The position numbers were made by a program, and so were the translations under genes. Positions 14,426-20,844 of a stretch of 20,844 nt of DNA are shown in pieces. How positions within the stretch are numbered: the first letter of the stretch is position 1; each line of letters opens with the position of its first letter. Below the pieces are notes generated by a model that made no database searches, had not been told where the DNA came from, and worked only from the letters and a program-made list of their open reading frames with translations. The stretch is from Oscillibacter sp. (GTDB taxonomy: Bacteria > Bacillota > Clostridia > Oscillospirales > Oscillospiraceae): positions 1 to 20,844 of the forward strand of contig VSMY01000040.1 of assembly GCA_009773995.1 (NCBI GenBank). Reading direction: 5' to 3'.

Positions 14426-15993
14426 GCTCCCGTCACCTCCGTCAGCTTTCCCAGCAGGGTCTCGATCTCCCGGCGCTTGAACTGGAAGGCGGCCCGGTTG
14501 GCCACAAAGCGGGCGGAGATGGGCATGAACTCCGCCAGCACTCTCAAATGATTCTCCCGCAGGGTGGTCCCGGTCTCCACGATGTCCACAATCACGTCGC
14601 TGAGGCCCAGAAGCGGGGCCAGCTCAATGGATCCGTTCAGCTTGATGATGTCGATGTCCCGGCCCTGGGCGGCGTAATAGGCTTTGGCAATGTTCACGAA
14701 TTTCGTCGCCACCCGGAGGGTCCGGCCCGGGTCGTCGGTGAAGCCCTCCGGCCCCGCCACGCACATGCGGCACTTCCCCAGGCCCGTGTCCAGCAGCTCG
14801 TACACGTCCGCCCCGGACTCGGCCAGGATGTCCTTGCCCACGATGCCCACGTCCGCCGCGCCGTGCTCCACATAGATGGCCACGTCGCTGGGCTTCACCA
14901 GGAAATAGCGGATGCCCGCGGCAGGGTTCTCCACCACCAGCTTCCGGCTCTCATTGTAGTCCTCGGGACAGCCGTACCCCACGCCGGCCAGGAGATTATA
15001 GACCTTGTCCCCCAGGCGGCCCTTAGGCAGGGCGATGTTCAGCACGGTCTTCTCCCCCTCCGGGGGAACGGCCTCGCTCAGCCGGTCCAGCTCATCCAGG
15101 TACAGGGCGAAGCCCACCGCTTTGGCTCCGGGGCGGAACCGCTCCGCCAGGGGGTCGTACCGCCCGCCCTTGAGCACCGCCCGGGGCAGGCCCGCCACGT
15201 AGCCCTGAAGAACCAGGCCGTTGTAATACTCCATGTCGTTCACCAGGGAGAGGTCCAGCCGCAGACTCTGCCCCTGAGCCGCCAGGGCGGCGCACAGGGT
15301 CCTGAGCTCCGCCAGGGCCGCTCCCATTCCGGCGTTGAGGGCGATGGGCTCCGCCTGGGCCAGCACCGCCTCCCAGTCCCCCGCCAGGGCGTCCAGACGG
15401 CAGAGGGCGTCCGTGCCCTGCTTGGACAAGCCCGCCTCTTCCGCCGCCGCCCGCAGCTCGTGGAGATTCCGGTCCCGGATACAGCCCAGCAGCCGGGGCC
15501 GGGCGGCCTCCGGCGCGCCCACCGCGTCCAGCAGTCCCGCCACAAAGCCCATGTGGCTGGCCTCCAGCACGAAGTCCCGGCCCGTCAGGGCCAGGCTCTT
15601 CCCCGCCAGAAGCACCGCCTGGGCGGTGGTCTCGTCGTCCACCGCGCCGATGCACTCCAGGCCCATCTGGCTGATCTCCTGGAAGGTGTGGCTCTCCTGG
15701 CTGGGGCGGTAGACGTTCTCGGAGTAGTAAAACCGCCCGCAGCCCCCCTCCTCAAACTGGGCGTTCTTGGCGATGGAGAGGGTCACGTCCGGCTTCAACG
15801 CCAGCAGCCGCCCGTCCAGGTCCGTGAAGGTAATCACCTGGTCGCTGGTTAAAAACCGGCGGTTCTGCTGATAGAGGCCGTACTCCTCAAAGCGGCCCAT
15901 GCGGTACTGCCGGAAGCCCGCCTCCTCATAGAGCAGACGGAGCCGGAGGGACAGCCGCTCCTGAGGCCGCAGAATCTTCAAATCCAATTCCAT
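14422..15993 (-). CDS. hisZG: Fused HisZ-HisG: ATP phosphoribosyltransferase regulatory + catalytic chain
   Basis: One 523-residue frame holds two proteins that are normally separate. Residues 1-~305 are HisZ, a class II HisRS-like regulatory domain (RLRLLYEEAGFRQYR, LKPDVTLSIAKNA as the motif-2-like segment, YYSENVYR, and late LKGGRYDPLAERF and AVGFALYLDEL). Residues ~315-523 are short-form HisG (VLNIALPKGRLGDKV, VKPSDVAIYVEHGAADVGIVGKD, KLNGSIELAPLLGLSD, DIVETGTTLRENHL). They catalyse step 1, ATP + PRPP to phosphoribosyl-ATP, the feedback-controlled step. Short HisG needs HisZ for activity and histidine inhibition, so the fusion fixes a 1:1 ratio. The linker is about 10 residues with no internal start codon. 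The ATG at 15993 follows AAGGAGG at 6 bases; an upstream in-frame start at 16023 is not supported. First gene of the operon. Confidence 0.94.
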   Translation of the reverse strand: MELDLKILRPQERLSLRLRLLYEEAGFRQYRMGRFEEYGLYQQNRRFLTSDQVITFTDLDGRLLALKPDVTLSIAKNAQFEEGGCGRFYYSENVYRPSQESHTFQEISQMGLECIGAVDDETTAQAVLLAGKSLALTGRDFVLEASHMGFVAGLLDAVGAPEAARPRLLGCIRDRNLHELRAAAEEAGLSKQGTDALCRLDALAGDWEAVLAQAEPIALNAGMGAALAELRTLCAALAAQGQSLRLDLSLVNDMEYYNGLVLQGYVAGLPRAVLKGGRYDPLAERFRPGAKAVGFALYLDELDRLSEAVPPEGEKTVLNIALPKGRLGDKVYNLLAGVGYGCPEDYNESRKLVVENPAAGIRYFLVKPSDVAIYVEHGAADVGIVGKDILAESGADVYELLDTGLGKCRMCVAGPEGFTDDPGRTLRVATKFVNIAKAYYAAQGRDIDIIKLNGSIELAPLLGLSDVIVDIVETGTTLRENHLRVLAEFMPISARFVANRAAFQFKRREIETLLGKLTEVTGA

Positions 15994-15999
15994 GGGGTT

Positions 16000-16006
16000 C
16001 CTCCTT
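16000..16006 (-). promoter_or_regulatory. Ribosome binding site of hisZG
   Basis: AAGGAGG on the minus strand, 6 bases from the ATG at 15993. It decides this start over the upstream in-frame codon at 16023. Confidence 0.85.
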
Positions 16007-16007
16007 G

Positions 16008-16022
16008 TGGGGCTCTGCCCCA
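16008..16022 (-). other. Short hairpin abutting the hisZG ribosome site
   Basis: A 6-bp perfect stem (16008-16013 with 16017-16022) with a 3-base loop lies one base upstream of AAGGAGG, in a leader of only about 35 bases. There is no U-tract and no room for a T-box or leader peptide. Confidence 0.45.
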
Positions 16023-16034
16023 TTGATGGACTAT

Positions 16035-16063
16035 AGTATACTCCGATTTTTTAGCATAGTAAA
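16035..16063 (-). promoter_or_regulatory. Promoter of the his operon
   Basis: On the minus strand, TTTACT (16058-16063, 4/6) is followed after 17 bases by TATACT (16035-16040, 5/6). A near-palindromic TTAGCGCTTT overlaps the -35 and could be an operator. Also upstream is an AT-rich AAAATC/GATTTT dyad at 16085-16099. It may be a weak fumC terminator or a binding site. Confidence 0.75.
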
Positions 16064-16130
16064 GCGCTAATTCGGTAGTTTAATAAAATCTCTGATTTTC
16101 ACAAATATAGCCTGCTTCCCCTTGAAGTTC

Positions 16131-17495
<1,365 letters not shown>

Positions 17496-17527
17496 GTGGC
17501 TTCCCCTTTTCGTTTTTTATGGCGTTT

Positions 17528-17556
17528 ATTATAACCGCAGAGGCGGCCAAAAGCAA
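17528..17556 (-). promoter_or_regulatory. Promoter of fumC
   Basis: On the minus strand, a perfect TATAAT (17528-17533) lies 17 bases after TTGCTT (17551-17556, 3/6). The -35 overlaps the tail of the preceding terminator. Confidence 0.65.
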
Positions 17557-17595
17557 GCCCGCCGGAGGCGCTTTTCAGTACCCTCCGGCGGGCTT
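17555..17595 (-). terminator. Rho-independent terminator of the acylation unit
   Basis: A 14-bp perfect stem (17555-17568 with 17582-17595) with a 13-base loop. It is followed on the minus strand by GCTTTTGG. It starts a few bases after the stop of the DHHW gene at 17600. Confidence 0.85.
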
Positions 17596-17599
17596 TCCT

Positions 17600-18724
17600 T
17601 TACTGGGTCAGCAGGACCAGGTTCCGGTCCGTGATGAAGTTGGGCACGCTGCAGACCACGGCGGCGGCGTCCAGGCCGTTCTCCTCCGCGTATTTGGCGG
17701 CGGAGTAGCGGTAATACCGGGGGTCCAGCAGGTGGACCTCCTCAAAATGCAGGGCCAGAAAGGGAGCCATGGAATCCGCGTAGGAGTCCCGGATCAGCAG
17801 CAGCTTTCCCGTCCCCTCAGAGTTTTTGATGACGCAGAGGGGCTGGTTGCCGCCCAGGAAGGCGGAGTACTTGTCCTTCTCCCCCAGCTTGCCGGAGTCG
17901 TAGAGGGACGAGGCTTCCTCCCTGCCGGAGCGCCAGCTGGACACCTCGAAGCGGTCCTCCACCCAGAACTCGATACTGTCCGGCTCCAGCCAGTGGATGC
18001 CGGACTGCGAATAAAGCGTCCCCTGGAAGCCGTTGGAGACCGGGGGGAAGGACCGCCGTTCATAGTCCTCCCGCTCCAGGACCTCCTCCCCACGGCCCAG
18101 GGCCTCCATCAGGGCGGTATAGCCGTAGTAGGCCCCCAGGGTGGTCCAGTGGTGGTCTGTGCGGTAGTAAATGTCCTCCCCGGCATGGGCGGTCAGCGGG
18201 GTCAGGAAGTCCACCGGCTCCACGCCCTCCAGCTCCACGGCCCGAGTGATGAAGGCCGCCTGGTCCCAGCTCTCCGCCCCCTTGGGCAGGCGGTCCCGGT
18301 GGATTTCCGCCGCCGAGGGAATGAGGCCCAGGTACACCGGAATCTCCGTCCGCTCCGCCAGACGGGAGACGTAGCTCAAATTCTTCTCCTCCAGGCCGTC
18401 CCTGGGGGGCTCTACTTTTGAAATCAGCGCGTCGCCGCAGAGGTAGACCCCGTTGAACTCCCGCTTGCCCAGGAGCTGCTCCGTCCTGGCCTTGAGTCCC
18501 GTCCACTGGTCCCGGAGGGGAAACTGGTCCGCAAAGTACTCCTCTACGCCCTCGGTAAAGCCGCCGTCCTTCAAAGCCTCCCAGGAGAATTCCGGGAACC
18601 GGGCCAGAGTCCGGTTCTCCACATCGGAGCGCTCCCGGTCCGGCAGGAGGACGTGCCACGCCAGCAGTCCCCCCAGGAAGAGGCAGAAAAACGCCGACAG
18701 GAAGCGGCCGTATCTTGTTGTCAT
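17600..18724 (-). CDS. DHHW-family, AlgJ/AlgX-like SGNH-type protein
   Basis: A 374-residue protein. One N-terminal membrane or signal anchor (about residues 7-27) is followed by an extracytoplasmic domain. ENRTLARFPEFSW near the start, FADQFPLRDQW and RTDHHWTTLGAYYGY (DHHW at 190-193) are the hallmarks of the DHHW family. RDSYADSM at 312-319 holds the presumed nucleophile Ser314, and the layout is that of AlgJ/AlgX acetyltransferase partners. These proteins work with an MBOAT protein to move acyl groups onto a surface polysaccharide. The substrate is not known here. The ATG lies 12 bases after the MBOAT stop, so the two are cotranscribed. A strong terminator follows. Confidence 0.88.
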   Translation of the reverse strand: MTTRYGRFLSAFFCLFLGGLLAWHVLLPDRERSDVENRTLARFPEFSWEALKDGGFTEGVEEYFADQFPLRDQWTGLKARTEQLLGKREFNGVYLCGDALISKVEPPRDGLEEKNLSYVSRLAERTEIPVYLGLIPSAAEIHRDRLPKGAESWDQAAFITRAVELEGVEPVDFLTPLTAHAGEDIYYRTDHHWTTLGAYYGYTALMEALGRGEEVLEREDYERRSFPPVSNGFQGTLYSQSGIHWLEPDSIEFWVEDRFEVSSWRSGREEASSLYDSGKLGEKDKYSAFLGGNQPLCVIKNSEGTGKLLLIRDSYADSMAPFLALHFEEVHLLDPRYYRYSAAKYAEENGLDAAAVVCSVPNFITDRNLVLLTQ

Positions 18725-18736
18725 GCTGCCGCCTCC

Positions 18737-20131
18737 TTAAAACCGGAAATACAGGAAGGGGTTGTAGCTGCCGTCCACCAGGTAGGCGGTGGAGAGAACC
18801 AGCCCCAGGGCCATCAGCACCGGGGTCAGCGCTTTCCGGCCCTTCTCCGGGATCTTCTTCCACAGGTCCGCCGCCAGGGTAGTGGACCCCAGGGCCAGCA
18901 GGAGCAGGACCACGGCCCAGCTCCGCAAACGGTAGCCGTCCGGGGCGGACCACAGCGGCCCGCCGCCGAAGCAAACGGCCAGATACCGCCCGCAGACCCC
19001 CAGGTCCTCCATGGCGAAGATTCCCCAGCCCACGAAGACCACCAGCAGCGTGTAAGCCCGCTTCATCCACACCGGCGTCCGGGCCAGGAGCCCCTTGAAC
19101 ACGAACCGCTCCAGAATCAGCCACAGGGCGAAGTACAAGCCCCATAGGATGAAATTCCAGCTGGCCCCGTGCCAGAAGCCGGTGCAGAACCAGACGATAA
19201 GCAGGTTGCGCAGGGTCTTGACGCTTCCCGCCCGGCTGCCTCCCAGGGGGAAGTACAGGTATTCCCGGAACCAGGAGGTCAGGGACATGTGCCACCGCCG
19301 CCAAAACTCTCCCACGGAGGTGGAGAGGTAAGGGTGGTCGAAGTTCTCGTCGAACCGGAAGCCCAGGATGCGCCCCAGGCCGATGGCCATGTCGGAGTAA
19401 CCGGAGAAGTCGAAGTAAATCTGGAAGCCGAAGGCCAGGAGCCCCGTCCAGCCCCCGGTCACCGTCAGCGCCTCGGCGCTCTGGGAGGCCAGGCAGCTCT
19501 CCCACAGGGCCCCGGCGGCGTTGGCCAGAAGCACCTTTTTGGCAAGGCCCACGGTAAACCGGCAGGCCCCCTCCGCGAAATCCACCGACGTGACGGTCCG
19601 CTGAACCAGCTCCGCCGCCACGGTCTTGTACTTCACAATGGGCCCGGCGATGAGCTGGGGGAACAGGGTTACATAGGCCCCGAAGTCGACGATGTTCCGC
19701 TGGACCGGCGCGTCCCGGCGGTAAACGTCGATGGTGTAGCTCATGGTCTGGAAGGTGAAGAAGGAGATTCCAAGAGGCAGGGGCAGCCCCAGCTGGGGGA
19801 GGTCCACCCCCGGAAGCAGGGACAGATTCGCCGCCAGGAAGTCCCAGTACTTGAAAAAGCCCAGAAGCAGCAGGTTGAACACCACCGACTGCCCCACGAA
19901 CCACCGGGCCAGCCGGTCCCGCTCCCGGAACCGCTCCACCAGGAGGCCGTGGCTGTAGTCGATGAAAATGGAGAGGAACATGACCCCCACATACACCGGC
20001 TCGCCCCAGCCGTAGAAAAAGAGGCTGACGAGGAGCAGCACAAAATTACGCCGCCGAAGCGGCGTAAGAAAGTAGAGCGCCAGGGTCAGCGGCAGGTAGC
20101 CGAACAGGAATGTCAGACTGCTGAAAACCAT
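18737..20131 (-). CDS. MBOAT-family membrane O-acyltransferase (AlgI/DltB-like)
   Basis: A 464-residue polytopic membrane protein starting MVFSSLTFLFGYLPL, typical of AlgI-like MBOATs. The invariant histidines are visible: His281 in EFWRRWHMSLTSWFREYLYFPLGG and the catalytic His321 in GFWHGASWNF. QIYFDFSGYSDMAIGLGRILGF and NFDHPYLSTS are also conserved. It would pass acyl (usually acetyl) groups across the membrane to the DHHW/AlgJ-like partner encoded next. I chose the ATG at 20131, with GAGGGGG (20137-20143) as ribosome site, because it gives the family N-terminus. An extension to 20200 would lie inside the upstream gene. The gap to the lipoprotein stop is 10 bases. Confidence 0.94.
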   Translation of the reverse strand: MVFSSLTFLFGYLPLTLALYFLTPLRRRNFVLLLVSLFFYGWGEPVYVGVMFLSIFIDYSHGLLVERFRERDRLARWFVGQSVVFNLLLLGFFKYWDFLAANLSLLPGVDLPQLGLPLPLGISFFTFQTMSYTIDVYRRDAPVQRNIVDFGAYVTLFPQLIAGPIVKYKTVAAELVQRTVTSVDFAEGACRFTVGLAKKVLLANAAGALWESCLASQSAEALTVTGGWTGLLAFGFQIYFDFSGYSDMAIGLGRILGFRFDENFDHPYLSTSVGEFWRRWHMSLTSWFREYLYFPLGGSRAGSVKTLRNLLIVWFCTGFWHGASWNFILWGLYFALWLILERFVFKGLLARTPVWMKRAYTLLVVFVGWGIFAMEDLGVCGRYLAVCFGGGPLWSAPDGYRLRSWAVVLLLLALGSTTLAADLWKKIPEKGRKALTPVLMALGLVLSTAYLVDGSYNPFLYFRF

Positions 20132-20141
20132 GGAATCCCCC

Positions 20142-20630
20142 TCACCGGAATTGGGCGCTGAACTGTTCCTCCAGCTCCTCCTGATGGGCCCCGGAGGCAA
20201 TCAGGGCAGCGTAGGCCCCCTCTTGCAGAACCTTGGCGCTCTTCCAGGACTCCAGAGTTTCGGGGTACCACGCGCCCCCCTCCACCTGGCTGTCAATCCG
20301 GGCCTGGAGGATTTCCGCGGCCTTCTCCCCATCCTCCTCCGTCTCCCCCTGGAACAGGACGATCTCGTTTACGTCGGAGCTCATGGCGGGCACCTGAACG
20401 ATGAGCTGCTTCCCGGAGAGACCGGAGAGGCCGGGGTAGTATTCCTCCAGCAGGCCCCCGTCCACGCTGGTCATATAGCCCTCCTCCCAGCCGCAGGACT
20501 CCTCCATGGCGGCATACAGGCTGCTTAGGGACACCTCCGCCGCGCCCGCCTCCCCGCCGTCCTTTCCTCCGCCACAGCCGGAGGCCAGCAGCAGCAAAGC
20601 CGCCAAAATCCATACCGCTCTCTTTTTCAA
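20142..20630 (-). CDS. DUF4358-type lipoprotein
   Basis: A 162-residue protein with a basic start (MKKR), a hydrophobic core and a lipobox ending A-S-G-C at Cys19, then Gly-rich residues. It is therefore expected to be a membrane-anchored lipoprotein outside the cell. The rest has the DUF4358 pattern (YPGLSGLSGKQ..., SSDVNEIVLFQGE, A-E-I-L-Q-A-R-I-D-S-Q, Y-P-E-T-L-E-S-W-K), recognised from memory of small lipoproteins that travel with MBOAT genes in Firmicutes. Its function is unknown; it may assist surface acylation. The start is TTG at 20630 with GGAGG (20639-20643) 8 bases upstream. It is the first gene of the unit, driven from 20691-20719. Confidence 0.85.
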   Translation of the reverse strand: MKKRAVWILAALLLLASGCGGGKDGGEAGAAEVSLSSLYAAMEESCGWEEGYMTSVDGGLLEEYYPGLSGLSGKQLIVQVPAMSSDVNEIVLFQGETEEDGEKAAEILQARIDSQVEGGAWYPETLESWKSAKVLQEGAYAALIASGAHQEELEEQFSAQFR

Positions 20631-20649
20631 AGGAATCTCCTCCCGCCGT

Positions 20650-20664
20650 CCCGGCCCTGCCGGG
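20650..20664 (-). other. Small hairpin in the lipoprotein leader
   Basis: A CCCGG/CCGGG stem with a 5-base loop lies about 6 bases upstream of the ribosome site. It has no U-tract suited to termination on the minus strand. Confidence 0.35.
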
Positions 20665-20685
20665 AAAATTTTCTTTCTGTGTTCC

Positions 20686-20714
20686 TTGTTTTTATACAGG
20701 ATTCGCGCTATAAT
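20686..20714 (+). promoter_or_regulatory. Promoter of the threonine-aldolase-like gene
   Basis: TTGTTT (20686-20691, 3/6) is followed after 17 bases by a perfect TATAAT (20709-20714). Transcription would start near 20721, about 60 bases before the ATG. Confidence 0.6.
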
Positions 20715-20719
20715 TTCAA
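20691..20719 (-). promoter_or_regulatory. Promoter of the lipoprotein-MBOAT-DHHW unit
   Basis: On the minus strand, TTGAAA (20714-20719, 5/6) is followed after 17 bases by TATAAA (20691-20696, 5/6). It occupies the same DNA as the plus-strand promoter. Confidence 0.65.
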
Positions 20720-20729
20720 CATCAAATCT

Positions 20730-20766
20730 GTAACATTCCGTAACAGTTCTCTGCTCCGGTTGTTAC
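20730..20766. promoter_or_regulatory. Phased GTAACA repeats, candidate regulator site
   Basis: GTAACA occurs at 20730-20735 and 20740-20745, exactly 10 bp apart and separated by TTCC. An inverted copy, TGTTAC, lies at 20761-20766. The direct pair lies just upstream of the minus-strand -35 and just after the expected plus-strand start. That fits an activator of one promoter that blocks the other. Response-regulator-type sites often have this spacing (inference). Confidence 0.45.
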
Positions 20767-20782
20767 TTTCTGGAGGTCGACC

Positions 20783-20844
20783 ATGTACAGTTTCCGCAAC
20801 GACTACAGCGAGGGGGCCCACCCCAAGGTATTGAAGGCCCTCAC
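20783..20844 (+). CDS. L-threonine aldolase-like / beta-eliminating lyase, 3'-truncated by window edge
   Basis: Only 20 residues are visible, starting MYSFRNDYSEGAHPKVLKAL. F-x-N-D-Y-S-E-G-A-H-P-x-V-L is the characteristic opening of low-specificity L-threonine aldolases, PLP enzymes that split threonine into glycine and acetaldehyde. GGAGG (20772-20776) stands 6 bases before the ATG. It is divergent from the acylation unit and shares the regulatory region 20686-20766. The PLP lysine and the rest lie outside the window, so the assignment rests on the N-terminus alone. Confidence 0.75.
   Translation, partial: MYSFRNDYSEGAHPKVLKAL

Noticed and set aside
13337..15852. Two long plus-strand frames (13337-14551 and 14548-15852)
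   Set aside because: They are mirror frames of hisD and hisZG, rich in His/Gln/Gly/Arg and without recognisable domains.
16085..16099. AAAATC/GATTTT dyad as fumC terminator
   Set aside because: The stem is only 6 bp and almost free of GC. It was kept as a possible binding site mention, not called as a terminator.
16064..16130. T-box or leader peptide for the his operon
   Set aside because: There is no T-box sequence, no His-rich short frame and no terminator/antiterminator pair. The leader after the predicted start is too short.
18060..19904. Minus-strand frame of 614 codons across the MBOAT and DHHW genes
   Set aside because: It is an alternative frame over two clearly recognisable genes, with Gly/Pro/Arg-rich composition. 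The real frames carry the MBOAT and DHHW motifs.

Overview
The window is about 20.8 kb of G+C-rich DNA (roughly two thirds G+C by eye). Codon use is Firmicutes-like but GC-shifted, and Shine-Dalgarno sites are strong (AAGGAGG type). An spmA-spmB sporulation pair and an AbrB-type transition-state regulator point to an endospore-forming, GC-rich clostridium, most likely of the Oscillospiraceae/Flavonifractor kind. That placement is an inference from gene content, not from a marker gene. Coding density is very high and no gap between genes exceeds about 220 bases. I saw no tRNA, rRNA, CRISPR array, insertion sequence or prophage gene.

Layout: (1) 1-2109 (+) is the 3' part of a clostripain-family (C11) cysteine peptidase whose start lies outside the window. 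It shares a perfect bidirectional terminator with the convergent unit that follows. (2) 5065-2175 (-) is a two-gene unit: an unrecognised membrane-anchored protein and a Sel1-repeat protein, with a good promoter at 5118-5146. (3) 6341-5242 (-) is spmA-spmB, which ends in a strong terminator. (4) 6490-6741 (+) is a divergent AbrB-like regulator carrying a four-cysteine C-terminus, with a promoter that holds a perfect 12-bp palindrome. (5) 15993-6958 (-) is a complete histidine operon in the order hisZ-hisG fusion, hisD, hisC, hisB, hisH, [PNPOx/NimA-like], hisA, hisF, [Cys-rich protein], hisIE, hisK. Many of its junctions overlap or nearly touch. It has one promoter at 16035-16063 and a strong terminator at 6911-6949. 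(6) 17495-16131 (-) is fumC with its own promoter. (7) 20630-17600 (-) is a three-gene cell-surface acylation unit: a DUF4358-type lipoprotein, an MBOAT O-acyltransferase and a DHHW/AlgJ-like protein. (8) 20783 to the end (+) is the start of an L-threonine-aldolase-like gene, read divergently from (7).

The histidine operon encodes every step from PRPP + ATP to histidine. HisZG makes phosphoribosyl-ATP, HisIE does steps 2-3, HisA step 4, HisH+HisF step 5, HisB step 6, HisC step 7, a PHP-type HisK step 8 and HisD steps 9-10. Its most unusual points are the single-chain fusion of the regulatory subunit HisZ to short-form HisG, and two passenger genes of unknown role embedded between core genes. 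On the regulatory side, the stand-out is 20686-20766. There two near-consensus promoters lie on opposite strands of the same 34 bp, next to hexamer repeats phased at 10 bp.
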